This document shows, in pieces, positions 37,406 to 46,361 of a stretch of 46,960 bases of DNA (positions are counted from its first letter, which is position 1; each line of letters opens with the position of its first letter). Source of the DNA: a virus; the IMG/VR virus record IMGVR_UViG_3300045975_000024, positions 1-46,960 of that record; one strand, given 5' to 3'. The notes under the pieces are model-generated. The model searched no databases. It saw only the letters and a program-made list of their open reading frames with translations, and was not told the DNA's origin. The position numbers were made by a program, and so were the translations under genes.

Positions 37406-37752
37406 CAGAAATACTGACCGGCGGCAACGTCATAACTGGGCATGGCAGCACAGATCGCTCTTAGCGTTCCTTCCTGCGCCATGACATCGGCATCGCTCGG
37501 GCGAGGGCCGCCAGCAGTCGGGATCAGGAACATCGCCATGTAATCTGCAAGCGGGTCGAACAATTCCTGCGGCACGGTATCCGGAGTCCATCCCCACATA
37601 TTCAGGCCACGCACCTGCAGGGATGACAGCCGCGATGTGTATGTCTTGGTCGCGAGGTCTAATTGCTCGCTTGATGGCGTCTCGTCATCGCCAAGCAGCC
37701 CGGCCCTGCGAAGAGCATGGGTAACGGTCTGCGTCTCGGTATAGGTCGTCAT
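37405..37752 (-). CDS. Head-tail adaptor, P22 gp4-like
   Basis: 115 residues, helical: T-V-T-H-A-L-R-R-A-G-L-L-G-D-D-E-T-P-S (9-27), a common opening of gp4-like tail accessory proteins, with L-Q-V-R-G-L-N-M-W and a late helix. It connects the portal to gp10. Overlaps the gene before by four bases (ATGA). Order gp4, gp10, spike and ejection proteins follows the P22 plan apart from the endonuclease insert. Confidence 0.78.
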   Translation of the reverse strand: MTTYTETQTVTHALRRAGLLGDDETPSSEQLDLATKTYTSRLSSLQVRGLNMWGWTPDTVPQELFDPLADYMAMFLIPTAGGPRPSDADVMAQEGTLRAICAAMPSYDVAAGQYF

Positions 37753-38573
37753 CGTCCGTCGGCTTCCATCATGTAGCGTTCATAGTTGCCGGAGTTCATC
37801 GCCTCTGCGACAAGCGACTGCATAAGACCCTCGCCATAGATCGTGACCTGAAGCGGGTCTTTGCCCCTTGACCACTCCACCATCTGCTCCACGAACTCGC
37901 AGGCTTGCGACATCATCGGGCGCGTCGTCTTGAAATCCTGCCCGTTGGCATGGCCCCAGACCCAATGACCAGGGAGTTCGCCACCGTGGACGTGAGTCTT
38001 GTGAGTAAATGAGGAGTCGCCACCAAATACATGCACGTCACGGAATCCGAGGACGTAAGCAAGATTGGGGGCTCGGGAGAGCATGGTGGATCCCCCGTGA
38101 ACGGGGACGGCACCGAATGGCTGTTTAATCTGCCCATCGGCCATGAACCAAAGTCTGACATTGCGCTCCTTGAGATGGTCGAACACGCAAGGGTGGGTTT
38201 GAGAGGCTAGGTAGTAGGTCACATCCTCCGGAATATTGGGCAGGCACTCCTTGAGGAACCATTCCGGGTCGCCTCCGACGAAGGCCGTGGGCTTGATCTC
38301 ACGGTGCCGCATCCACTCGAAGGCTCTGTTAATTCCCCAAATCTCTCCGTCCCACTCCTTGAGCATGTCGACGTAATCGGTGACGGACGGCCCAGACGCT
38401 ACGATCGCTACCTTGCCCTTGCGTTTCTTCCGCCAATGGACCCTTGGGAGATTACGGGCGGCAGCACTGTCAATATGTTTTTGACGGTCATCCTGGTTCG
38501 CTACGCAGTCAATCTCGAAGATCTGGTCGATCGTGCCTTCCGGCTTGACCTGCTTAAGCTGCAGTTCTTGCAT
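37749..38573 (-). CDS. DUF115 (Maf-like) glycosyltransferase, copy 2
   Basis: 274 residues from the ATG at 38573; the open frame upstream is Arg/Ser-rich and unlikely. Core motifs of DUF115: V-A-I-V-A-S-G-P-S-V (56-64), I-W-G-I-N-R-A, F-V-G-G-D-P (98-103), and H-G-G-S-T-M-L-S-R-A-P and F-G-G-D-S-S-F further on. Maf proteins with this domain transfer pseudaminic or legionaminic acid to flagellin in Campylobacter, Helicobacter and others. The copy at 39542 is a paralogue. Located in a virion operon, so a virion target is likely by inference. Confidence 0.8.
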   Translation of the reverse strand: MQELQLKQVKPEGTIDQIFEIDCVANQDDRQKHIDSAAARNLPRVHWRKKRKGKVAIVASGPSVTDYVDMLKEWDGEIWGINRAFEWMRHREIKPTAFVGGDPEWFLKECLPNIPEDVTYYLASQTHPCVFDHLKERNVRLWFMADGQIKQPFGAVPVHGGSTMLSRAPNLAYVLGFRDVHVFGGDSSFTHKTHVHGGELPGHWVWGHANGQDFKTTRPMMSQACEFVEQMVEWSRGKDPLQVTIYGEGLMQSLVAEAMNSGNYERYMMEADGR

Positions 38574-39504
38574 TGAGCTCGAAGGCTTTCTTGATGGTTG
38601 AGCAGATTTCCTCGGGGGTGTTGTCGACCACCTCGATCTGCGTACAGACGTTATACATCTTAGGCCAGTCCATCCCGTCCCACATGTGGCAGGTACGCCA
38701 GTCCTCGAGGACTTGCCCCTTGTATTTGACGCGCTTGATGCGGCAGACCCGGAAGAACGGCGTCGGCTTCGAGTTCGCCATGTAGGGGAACCAGTTGATC
38801 CCGACACCGGGGACGTTCAGTGCGGAGGCGCAAGTTGTGATTCCGGTAGCCTGCCCAGCATAAAGCTTGCAGTTGGCGAGGATGTATAGGTCCGCGAGAT
38901 CGGGATTTTGCAGGCTCCCGCGGATTGTAGCGTAGTCCACTAGATTGGGGTGCGAATACGCACCGTCGGCGTCTGCGCCAAGGCGCACTGCTTTCAACCC
39001 GACTTTACGCAGCCATTCGATGGTCTCGAAGTAGTCATCGAACTTCATGTTGCGCTTTAACTGGTACGGGGAGAGTTGATCCTCATGCCCCCACCAGATG
39101 CCGCGCTCCCTGAACATGGGTCCGTGACGCAGTTTAGAGTATTTCATGTCGCGGGCGTGGAGACAGACGTACTTGCCTTTCTCCAGACCTAGCTTCTTGA
39201 GGATTGCCTCGCCCTCAGCCTCTTCTTCCTCGTTGAACTTCGTCTCGACGGGAAGCGTCCAGACGTGAGGGTCGTCATAGATGTAGATGCGCGAGAGACA
39301 CGCATCGAGCCATTCCTGGTACTTTATGAAATACCGCCTGACGAATGCGGGGACTCTGAGGAATGTCGCCCGCCTGCGGTGGATTTTATAAAGCGCCTTG
39401 TTGGGGACCACGCTGCCGATGATGTAGAGCAGTTTCCCCTTGTTCATCCGCATGTCGTACTCGACATCTCCGGCCTGATGCCCGAAGTGATCAGGGTAGA
39501 GCAT
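38554..39504 (-). CDS. TIGR04372-like glycosyltransferase
   Basis: 316 residues from ATG 39504; the frame is open to 39600, and a TTG at 39558 is possible. Y-V-C-L-H-A-R-D-M-K-Y (about 145-155 from the chosen start), a D-Y-F-E-T-I-E-W-L-R-K-V-G-L-K-A-V-R-L-G segment and D-L-Y-I-L-A-N-C-K-L-Y-A-G-Q-A-T-G fit the GT-B-like TIGR04372 family, placed in surface glycan clusters. It lies between the two DUF115 genes and overlaps the second by 20 bases. Sugar and acceptor unknown. Confidence 0.7.
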   Translation of the reverse strand: MLYPDHFGHQAGDVEYDMRMNKGKLLYIIGSVVPNKALYKIHRRRATFLRVPAFVRRYFIKYQEWLDACLSRIYIYDDPHVWTLPVETKFNEEEEAEGEAILKKLGLEKGKYVCLHARDMKYSKLRHGPMFRERGIWWGHEDQLSPYQLKRNMKFDDYFETIEWLRKVGLKAVRLGADADGAYSHPNLVDYATIRGSLQNPDLADLYILANCKLYAGQATGITTCASALNVPGVGINWFPYMANSKPTPFFRVCRIKRVKYKGQVLEDWRTCHMWDGMDWPKMYNVCTQIEVVDNTPEEICSTIKKAFELNARTAA

Positions 39505-39541
39505 CACCGAGTAGCCGAGGCGATGGGCAATCCAGAGGAAA

Positions 39542-40369
39542 CTATTGAGAGGCCACAATCTCGCCGTTCTCAAGTTCGAGCGGCGCTTTGAGATATGCAT
39601 CCATTAGTCCATGACATCTGATGTTGAACTTTACGCCCCATGTCTGGTGCGTATGCATGACGCCCAGTTGGCTTACTTGTTGCAGCAGGGGGGTTTCCGT
39701 GAAGAACGGCCCCTTCCCGTCTGTAGTCACAACCCGTTTAATCTCCGCCTTTGAGTCCTCCGGATATGTGTTGTCCTCGTAGCAGTAGCGCCCCAACATG
39801 ACAGGCCAGCCGTCATCCAAGAACCTCACGTCGTAGGATGAATCCGCTCCGTACAGTGTTACGTCCTTGAACCCGAGTGTGCGTGCGAGAAATGGCGCGC
39901 GCGATATTGCGGTCGTACCTCCAGGAATGAGGTCTGTCCCCTTGAGCAGATCATCCGGGAACCGAACCGAATCCTGCTGCGGGAACCAGACCTGCACGTT
40001 CCGGTCCTTGAGCGTTTCGTAGACTGCTTCGTCACACAGCCCGGAGATGTAGCAGGTCGTCTCCTTCGCGATCCTCGTAACGTAGGCCGCAAGGCCGGGC
40101 AGGGGATCGGTCCCGAAGAACCCGCTCGGTGTGATGCCCCGATCAAGCAAAAAATTATACGCCCCGTTGATGGCCCAGATATGCTCGTAGGTCTTGATCT
40201 CGTCGATGAAGTCCTTCACGGACGGGCCAGCGGCTACAACGGCTAACCGCTCTCCCGCCCGCTCGGGACTTTCCTTGCAGTAAGACAGGTTGCGAGCGAG
40301 AACCTTACGCAGATTCCGCTCGCAACCCTCGTCATCAACAACACACTTACTGTCGATCGTGACAAGCAT
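39542..40369 (-). CDS. DUF115 (Maf-like) glycosyltransferase, copy 1
   Basis: 275 residues. L-A-V-V-A-A-G-P-S-V (42-51), I-W-A-I-N-G-A, F-F-G-T-D-P (84-89), P-G-G-T-T-A-I-S-R-A-P and Y-G-A-D-S-S-Y align with the copy at 37749 block by block. The G-P-S loop is thought to contact the nucleotide in the family. It starts at the last base of the preceding probable decoration protein's stop, so it is made together with capsid proteins. Acts likely in the cytoplasm on newly made proteins. Confidence 0.8.
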   Translation of the reverse strand: MLVTIDSKCVVDDEGCERNLRKVLARNLSYCKESPERAGERLAVVAAGPSVKDFIDEIKTYEHIWAINGAYNFLLDRGITPSGFFGTDPLPGLAAYVTRIAKETTCYISGLCDEAVYETLKDRNVQVWFPQQDSVRFPDDLLKGTDLIPGGTTAISRAPFLARTLGFKDVTLYGADSSYDVRFLDDGWPVMLGRYCYEDNTYPEDSKAEIKRVVTTDGKGPFFTETPLLQQVSQLGVMHTHQTWGVKFNIRCHGLMDAYLKAPLELENGEIVASQ

Positions 40370-40899
40370 TAAGAGTGTTGTGCCTGGTAGTAGTCGATGT
40401 AGAGGTTGAACGTGCCGGTGGTGAGCCGGAACGTCGAAGCGCCTACGGTGACGTAAGCGTTCGTCTCATCGGTCGTCAGCAACGGGCCTTCCGAGAACAG
40501 AAGCGATCCGAGTGGGATGTTTCGCTTGCTGCCAAGGGAAATGCCGCTCTGCAGCGCCAGCACGTCCGAGCCGAGCACCCAGTTGGATGCCAGCGCGTTG
40601 GACGTGGACGATGCGGATACGGTCGTGCCCGCCGGTGTGACAACGGCTTTGTCGAGACCGATGTTGATCGAGAGTAGGCCGGAGCCCACGCTCGTATCCT
40701 CAAGAGCATCGCCGGTGACGCGCCCGCCGAGAATCAGTGCCCCTTTCGGGAGTTTGCACATGATGATCGTGTCGGCCGCGGCCGGAACGCCTGTTGCACC
40801 CCATTCAAAGGTGCCCCAGGCCGTCTTGATGTCTTGAGCCCAACCGGACGCAGCAGAAGGTCGACCCGCGGCTGCGCGAGTAGTCGTATAAACAGCCAT
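40369..40899 (-). CDS. Probable capsid decoration protein
   Basis: 176 residues, Ser/Thr/Ala-rich, beta-strand pattern without Cys clusters (one Cys). Preceded by aaggaggcg, one of the best ribosome sites in the genome, which fits a protein made in large amounts. It follows the major capsid gene by 12 bases. Many Ser/Thr (T-V-S-A-S-S-T-S-N-A) could serve as sugar acceptor sites. Decoration or head-completion role from position only. Confidence 0.65.
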   Translation of the reverse strand: MAVYTTTRAAAGRPSAASGWAQDIKTAWGTFEWGATGVPAAADTIIMCKLPKGALILGGRVTGDALEDTSVGSGLLSINIGLDKAVVTPAGTTVSASSTSNALASNWVLGSDVLALQSGISLGSKRNIPLGSLLFSEGPLLTTDETNAYVTVGASTFRLTTGTFNLYIDYYQAQHS

Positions 40900-40911
40900 G
40901 TGTGCGCCTCC

Positions 40912-42162
40912 TTATGAGTCTTTAGCTGCGTAGAAGAAGCCGGTGACGACGCCCCATTGTGTGAGCGAACTCGCCCCGCCGCCGGTGTTATTGCCGGATG
41001 CGGATGAGTTGAGCACACTAGGCGCGACGTACATCGAACCCTTCTTGAACATCTTGCCGACGCCGTAGGCCATCTCGATGCCCGTGCCGGTGATGAACCC
41101 GTAGTCGTCCTCTTTGCGGAACGTTGGCTTGGCCATCTGCCCGTAGGCAACGACGGCGGCCTGTTGACCGCAGAGGAATACAGGTTCGGTACGGCCCGAA
41201 CTCGATGAAGCCGACTGGGTGCTGGACCCGCCCCATGTGCCGGCGGCCGTGGCCATTCCGGTCCATGTGTTGTCGACAAAGGTCGAGATCTCCGGGACTT
41301 TCCGGATAATCACGCCGTCGTAAACAAGGTCGCCATCCTGGAAGATCGGGTTTGAGTCAACGTCCCGAGGCCGCGCATCACGGTTGGCCTGGTAGATGAC
41401 CGCATCGTTCTTCGCATCGCGGAACGCATATGTTCCCGCGAACAGGACGTAATACTCATATCCATCCCGCGTCTTGTACGGGCGGATTTTTGGCGAGCAC
41501 AATTCCGCGCGCCGCTTGAGCATTTGCACCGTTGTCGAGGTAAGTTTGACAGATGCAACAACCGAGATGGCCGAGCCGAACGAGGCCAGCGTGGTGCCGC
41601 TCTGGTGATTGGAAACAGCGTTTCCAAACAGAACGCGGTCCTGGTTGTCGGCCAGCCACGCAGTACGCTGCGCGGAGGTCGCCAACTCCCACTGGACGCC
41701 GTTGACCCGCTGCCCTTCTTCCGTTCCCAGGTTCGCCGGGGCGGATTCGGAAGGGATCGCCATGAAACCCGCGATGAGTTCATCGCGCTGAAGTTCCTTG
41801 CCGCGATCCGAGAGAAGCGACTTGGCCTCTCCGAAGATGTCGGCGGAATCCTTCTGGTTCTCGGCTTTGGTCGTGACTACCGCATGGCGGAACCAGTCGA
41901 TCCAGACCCGCATGCCGTAGTTGTCGATGCGCTCCTCGGCGCCCGCCAACGTTCCCGTTGACTTGCCGATACCGGAGAGCTTGGTGACGAGCGGAATATT
42001 CATCTGCTCGCCGCCGGATTTCAACTCCTGACGCACGCGGATGATGGCATCGAGCCCTTCACCCATGTACGGGGAGAACAAGTTCTGACGCACGAACTCG
42101 CGGTTGATGTCCCGCGTGAACTGGATCAGCTTGTTGTTTGATTGGACTGTAGTGACCGCCAT
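40912..42162 (-). CDS. Major capsid protein, N4-gp56/DUF4043 family
   Basis: 416 residues. N-arm, then I-P-L-V-T-K-L-S-G-I-G-K (about 55-67), an A-G-A-E-E-R-I-D-N-Y stretch and W-I-D-W-F-R-H-A-V, diagnostic for this HK97-fold capsid family. The C-terminal region contains an exposed-looking Ser-rich insert (S-S-T-Q-S-A-S-S-S-S-G-R, about 320-332). Strong ribosome site agaaaggag. Preceded by the scaffold, as usual. The Ser-rich loop is a candidate site for glycosylation. Confidence 0.88.
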   Translation of the reverse strand: MAVTTVQSNNKLIQFTRDINREFVRQNLFSPYMGEGLDAIIRVRQELKSGGEQMNIPLVTKLSGIGKSTGTLAGAEERIDNYGMRVWIDWFRHAVVTTKAENQKDSADIFGEAKSLLSDRGKELQRDELIAGFMAIPSESAPANLGTEEGQRVNGVQWELATSAQRTAWLADNQDRVLFGNAVSNHQSGTTLASFGSAISVVASVKLTSTTVQMLKRRAELCSPKIRPYKTRDGYEYYVLFAGTYAFRDAKNDAVIYQANRDARPRDVDSNPIFQDGDLVYDGVIIRKVPEISTFVDNTWTGMATAAGTWGGSSTQSASSSSGRTEPVFLCGQQAAVVAYGQMAKPTFRKEDDYGFITGTGIEMAYGVGKMFKKGSMYVAPSVLNSSASGNNTGGGASSLTQWGVVTGFFYAAKDS

Positions 42163-42186
42163 AGCGGCCGCTCCTTTCTAAGACGC

Positions 42187-43077
42187 TTACCGCGTCATAG
42201 CTTGTCTGAAGAGTGCCCTGTCGCTCATGTCGCCATCATCGGGCGCGGCGTTGTTGCCGGCCGAGGGGGCCTTGTTGAGAGACGGAGGCAGGTTGACAAC
42301 CGGAGCGTTAGTCTTGGTCTGATTGGAAGCGAGCTGTCCTTGTTTTGCTTTCAGGACTTCCGCAATGAAGGTTTCGTCTTTGAGCAACTTCTCGCGAAGT
42401 GACTTCTCGACGTTTGCCGGCGTGTTTTGATACCACGCCATTGCAATACCTACAGGGTCTTTGGACGTTTGCATCTGCATTCGCAGACCGGGAATATCGC
42501 GATGATTTTCGCGCATGGCGGCATCAATCGCTTGTTCCATATCCGCAACCGCTTTTGCACCGTACTGCGCGATGGCAGTAGCCCGCGAACTCTGCAGCGT
42601 CATCTCCCGCATGAACTCGTGTAGTCTTTGTTCAATCGGGGTGATGTGCTGCGCGATCGCTTGTTCGGGGTTGGCAAAGAAATCAACGGGTTCCTGCTTG
42701 GGCTGGTTGAGCTTCGCAATCTGGTCCCGCATGGCCTGTATGTCGGCCTGCAGTTGCCATGACTGGCGAAGCGCTTCGTCCCTTGCTTTTTCGGCCGAGG
42801 CTCGCGCCTCCGTCACCTCTCGTAGCCGCCATGACGGGACATGGGCGTCCTCTTTAGGCGGCTCTGTCGGGGGTGGTTGGACTTCCTGCTGTTGCGCCGG
42901 TTGCTCTGCCTTCTCAGGCTCGGCTTTCGCCTCCGGTGGCGTCTCTTTTTCCGCAGCAACAAATCTGCCTTTTTCGTCCCGTGCTCGTTCCTCCTGCTTT
43001 GGCTCTTCAGCCATCGCAGCCTGGAACATCTCTTTGTCGTCTACCTGTAGGTTAACTTCTACTTCCTGTTCAGCCAT
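42187..43077 (-). CDS. Scaffolding protein
   Basis: 296 residues, highly charged, with an N-terminal Glu/Pro/Gln-rich part (E-V-Q-P-P-P-T-E-P-P-K-E) followed by coiled coil 95-140, a helical middle and a C-terminal part with A-P-D-D-G-D. No hydrophobic core of a globular enzyme. Directly before the major capsid gene with an aaaggagc ribosome site. All this is typical of capsid assembly scaffolds. The 93 bases upstream (43078-43170) hold nothing firm. Confidence 0.8.
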   Translation of the reverse strand: MAEQEVEVNLQVDDKEMFQAAMAEEPKQEERARDEKGRFVAAEKETPPEAKAEPEKAEQPAQQQEVQPPPTEPPKEDAHVPSWRLREVTEARASAEKARDEALRQSWQLQADIQAMRDQIAKLNQPKQEPVDFFANPEQAIAQHITPIEQRLHEFMREMTLQSSRATAIAQYGAKAVADMEQAIDAAMRENHRDIPGLRMQMQTSKDPVGIAMAWYQNTPANVEKSLREKLLKDETFIAEVLKAKQGQLASNQTKTNAPVVNLPPSLNKAPSAGNNAAPDDGDMSDRALFRQAMTR

Positions 43078-43170
43078 AGGCTAAACTGCTCCTTTCAGCG
43101 TTTCGTGCTTGATGACGTTTGCCTGATGTCGCTCAGTGCGTGCGTGCCCCATATCGCCGGGGCGGCGTAA

Positions 43171-43872
43171 TCAGTGTCGGATCGCCATGAGTATCGCGAT
43201 CAGGGCGGCCTCATCGTCCTCGGCCAGCGCCTTTTCTATCTCTGCGTTCAGCGACGGAAGTCTGACCTCGATCGGCTTGTCGAGGCCGAGTGTCTCGATG
43301 AGCGGAGAGGTAGCCCGGAGCTGCGGCCCCTGCTTTTCCTCTGGCGCAACATCTTTGGTGGCTTCCGGCTCGGGTGGCTTGAGCTCCGGATAGAGATCGT
43401 AGAACTCGCGGGCCTTGCCCTCGGTGTAATACTGGCCTTCGTGGCGCTTCTTGACCGGAGCGCCCGCCCCACCCGTATCGGTCGGCTCCGGCCGCGGGAT
43501 ATGCGGCGGCTGATCCAGGGTGGGGGTGATTGCCCCGCGCGGCTGGAAGCCGAACCGGAGTAAGTTTGGCGGAATACCGGACTGGAATTTCTGGACAAGT
43601 CCGTCGCCCGGCCCCTGCGGTGGACTGCTTCTCGGCTTGACACCGAAGCGTATTGAGTCCGGCGGGAGACCGGACTGATACTGCGGCTGGACTGGACCAA
43701 GACTGACGCCGGCTCCAGCCTGCCCAAGTGGGCGAAACCCAAACCGGATGCCACCCGGCGGAAGCCCGCCCTGCGTTTTCTGCTCGTTGATTGCCGACGA
43801 GCTGATCGGCGATAGCGGCGAGCCTAAAGGCGAAAAGCCGAATCTAATCGACTCTATGAGGCCGTCGATCAT
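43171..43872 (-). CDS. Protein with four I-R-F-G-F repeats
   Basis: 233 residues. Four copies of a nine-residue unit: I-R-F-G-F-S-P-L-G (9-17), I-R-F-G-F-R-P-L-G (42-50), I-R-F-G-V-K-P-R-S (74-82), L-R-F-G-F-Q-P-R-G (105-113), spaced 31-33 residues apart and mostly preceded by G-L-P-P. Linkers are Pro/Gly/Gln-rich and likely unfolded. The C-terminal 90 residues are acidic and helical. The repeats could be short docking peptides, for example to capsid or portal subunits. I know of no named family. Next gene shares the start. Confidence 0.7.
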   Translation of the reverse strand: MIDGLIESIRFGFSPLGSPLSPISSSAINEQKTQGGLPPGGIRFGFRPLGQAGAGVSLGPVQPQYQSGLPPDSIRFGVKPRSSPPQGPGDGLVQKFQSGIPPNLLRFGFQPRGAITPTLDQPPHIPRPEPTDTGGAGAPVKKRHEGQYYTEGKAREFYDLYPELKPPEPEATKDVAPEEKQGPQLRATSPLIETLGLDKPIEVRLPSLNAEIEKALAEDDEAALIAILMAIRH

Positions 43873-44058
43873 TGGTGCTTAGGCGAATATCGACTTAAAC
43901 CAGTCCACCAAAGTTTGCATCAACCCCTTCTTCTTGCCCTTTCCGGGCGATGGTCTTGGTGTCGGTTCGGGCGTCGGTTCGGGGGGCGGGGGCGCTGGTG
44001 TCGGCTTTGTAGGCGACCCCAGAGCCGAAAAGCCGAATCTAATCGACTCTATGAGGCC
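43831..44058. repeat. 33-bp exact direct repeat at the starts of two genes
   Basis: The same 33 bases stand at 43831-43863 and 44026-44058. They encode the first residues (D-G-L-I-E-S-I-R-F-G-F-S) of two neighbouring genes. Exact identity at the DNA level over this length suggests recent duplication or gene conversion. Confidence 0.85.
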
Positions 44059-44064
44059 ATCCAT
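43879..44064 (-). CDS. Small protein sharing the I-R-F-G-F motif
   Basis: 61 residues from ATG 44064 (TGATG overlap with the spike stop). M-D-G-L-I-E-S-I-R-F-G-F-S-A-L-G-S-P starts almost like its neighbour, then a Pro-rich linker (P-A-P-P-P-P-E-P-T-P-E-P-T-P-R-P), a Lys-rich patch and an amphipathic end (L-M-Q-T-L-V-D-W-F-K-S-I-F-A). The end could insert in or lie on a membrane or bind another protein. Function unknown. Confidence 0.6.
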   Translation of the reverse strand: MDGLIESIRFGFSALGSPTKPTPAPPPPEPTPEPTPRPSPGKGKKKGLMQTLVDWFKSIFA

Positions 44065-46361
44065 CAGATATGCTTGTGCGGGAAGCCGCGGTGCTTTCCA
44101 TGTTTGATGCTTGAATTGCTGATCGGCGGGCTGGTACCACCGCCGCCGTACTGCGTCTGATACTCGCTGCCAATCATGTTCTTGCCAAAACCCTCCCTGA
44201 TGTAATCGTTCAGCGAGGCCGCGGTATAAAGATCGTCCCAGCTCTGCCTGCGCTTGGCGCGGCATGCATCAATAAAATCTTGGGTGGTTGACCCGCTCGT
44301 ATTTGCAATCAGGTCAAGATATTTTCCTGCCGTGCGTGACGGGTCGGGATATGATGCCGATTGGCCATTTATATAGCTGCCACTCGGGTCTACAACATTG
44401 CCATATGCATCGGCACCAGTCGGCGCAGTGGTCGCTAATTTAACTGACGATGGCGTAATGCTGCTGACCGCCCCAACCGTAAAGTTCCATGCACCGGGAG
44501 AACCGCCGTTCGGAAGAACATTCTGCCCTGTAGTCTGACTGGTAGTTAGTGTGTCGCCGGCAGCATAATTCAATCCAGGCTCACCGAATGCGGGCCCGTA
44601 AATATCATCCTCACTTTCGGCAAGATGGACGTGGACAACTGAACCACCGGCCACAATCACATCGGCACGGCAACCGGACCCGCTTCCACTCGTCGTTCCA
44701 AAAGCCCGCTTCAGGTGCGGGAAATAAACCGTCCCCCCAGTACCAGTTCCAGCAGTTGTCGGAACGGCACCCGCCAATAAAATTGTATTGTTGTCGTAAT
44801 CTGGATGTGCCTTGTATGTATTGCCGTTCAGGTTCAACCAGCCGCCACCGAAGCCATCAACATAAACCCTACCAGATCCGTTAATGTGGTCCGCAGCATA
44901 GTTAGGGTCGCTATTGTCTGGGTTGCCCCAATGAATATCGGACATATCATCAACGGTGATGACGGCAATCGCCGTACCGTTATAGTCGAATGTGTTTCTG
45001 GCTGTCACAGACTCGCTTAAATCCGTATAACCAGATCCGCCAGTTATGGAGTCGACCGTACAGACAGCCCCCGGCGTCGAAATCATCATGTTGGAAATAT
45101 CAGTCGGATTATTCTGACTCCATTTATAAAGAATGTTATTCGACCACGTTAGATTGCCGACGGCCCCGCTCATGAACATGGGAGATGCGCTATCTACGGC
45201 ACTATTTTCATGCGCGATGATATTATTATCCCACATCATGGGACCGTTGCCGAACCACACGCCATGATAGGAGTTTCCAATTCCTAAAGTTTGAATACAT
45301 TGGGCGCTGTTGTCATCATTAACAAAGCCATCAAGAAATACGTTGTTCGTTACCTCAGTAGAAAAATCAGTTGGGCTGCCAAGAACAAGACACGCAGCGT
45401 TGTGTAGAAATGAACTGTTTGTTATTATCCCACCGCCACGGACTTGGGTGTTGGACTCATCATTACTCATGATGCATCCGCTCATATAAATTATGCCGTT
45501 GTCCTTGGTTCCGGCTGTAAAATGTACATCGTCCGCCGAGTTATAAAGATTGTGCTGGAAAAGAGTGTTGTGGTTGTTGTCAACAACGCAATCCACATAA
45601 ACGGCGGCATAAGCCACACCGTCGTAAAGCGTCGGTGGTATATAAGTCAGAGAGTGGCCGCCGGTCAAAGTCCCGGAGGACGGGTTGTCTGCGATTACGC
45701 ACCTGTGAAGGTGCAGCCCATTGCCGCCCTTCGTATGAACACCCATTGATCCGTGAAGATAGCAGTCCTCCCACCGCATGAATGTGGTGGGATTAAGAAT
45801 GCTAAAAATAGCCGAGCCTTCTGTCGTTGAGACATCCAGACCTACAAAGGCCATGCGGTTGCCACCCTGGAAAAGACTGAGCGATCCAGTATTGCTATCC
45901 GAGGCGCCCTGCGCCCTGAAGAAGAAACCATTCGACGAAAAGACGGGGCGCGCCAACACGCTGGCGGCTGGATTTGGGACACAATAAGCGAGGCCGGCAT
46001 TCCAACTGGGATCTGTAGCGGTAATAGACGGATCATAACTCGCAATCAGGATCGGCTCGTCTGCGCTGGACCCCCACGTGGGTTGAGAACCTCCGCTAAT
46101 GGAGTCGTCCGTCCACTCGTCCCCCATCTTGCAGAGAATCCAGTTGGGAGAGTTGGTGCCGGGGGCATCCGCTGAAAGCGCAGCCCAGGCCCCGGTTGCG
46201 CCACCTATAGTCGCCCACGGAAGATCTGGGTCATTAACTGTGGCGGTAGCGTTATTCCCGCTGTCGGAAACATAGAAAATCTTGGTGGTCTTGCCGCTTG
46301 CCTGAGACCCGTTACTAGGCGTATAGGTATAGAATCCGTCAGTATCCAAGACCCACGGCAT
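44064..46361 (-). CDS. Large right-handed beta-helix tailspike/adhesin
   Basis: 765 residues. After a short start, a long ladder of strands with N-N-V-F-L, N-N-I-I, N-N-I-L and S-N-S-S/T-N-S-S turns (about residues 100-420) marks a right-handed parallel beta-helix. The second half is Gly/Ser/Thr-rich with further small domains. N-terminal K-I-F-Y-V-S-D-S-G-N-N-A-T resembles the entry segment found in many such spikes. Rich in N-x-S/T and Ser/Thr. Likely a receptor-binding or depolymerase protein of the virion. Confidence 0.78.
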   Translation of the reverse strand: MPWVLDTDGFYTYTPSNGSQASGKTTKIFYVSDSGNNATATVNDPDLPWATIGGATGAWAALSADAPGTNSPNWILCKMGDEWTDDSISGGSQPTWGSSADEPILIASYDPSITATDPSWNAGLAYCVPNPAASVLARPVFSSNGFFFRAQGASDSNTGSLSLFQGGNRMAFVGLDVSTTEGSAIFSILNPTTFMRWEDCYLHGSMGVHTKGGNGLHLHRCVIADNPSSGTLTGGHSLTYIPPTLYDGVAYAAVYVDCVVDNNHNTLFQHNLYNSADDVHFTAGTKDNGIIYMSGCIMSNDESNTQVRGGGIITNSSFLHNAACLVLGSPTDFSTEVTNNVFLDGFVNDDNSAQCIQTLGIGNSYHGVWFGNGPMMWDNNIIAHENSAVDSASPMFMSGAVGNLTWSNNILYKWSQNNPTDISNMMISTPGAVCTVDSITGGSGYTDLSESVTARNTFDYNGTAIAVITVDDMSDIHWGNPDNSDPNYAADHINGSGRVYVDGFGGGWLNLNGNTYKAHPDYDNNTILLAGAVPTTAGTGTGGTVYFPHLKRAFGTTSGSGSGCRADVIVAGGSVVHVHLAESEDDIYGPAFGEPGLNYAAGDTLTTSQTTGQNVLPNGGSPGAWNFTVGAVSSITPSSVKLATTAPTGADAYGNVVDPSGSYINGQSASYPDPSRTAGKYLDLIANTSGSTTQDFIDACRAKRRQSWDDLYTAASLNDYIREGFGKNMIGSEYQTQYGGGGTSPPISNSSIKHGKHRGFPHKHI

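Noticed and set aside
43081-43152. 23-residue frame in the gap before the scaffold gene
   Set aside because: Very short, no motif and no ribosome site of its own; the gap is more likely a leader carrying the scaffold's ribosome site.
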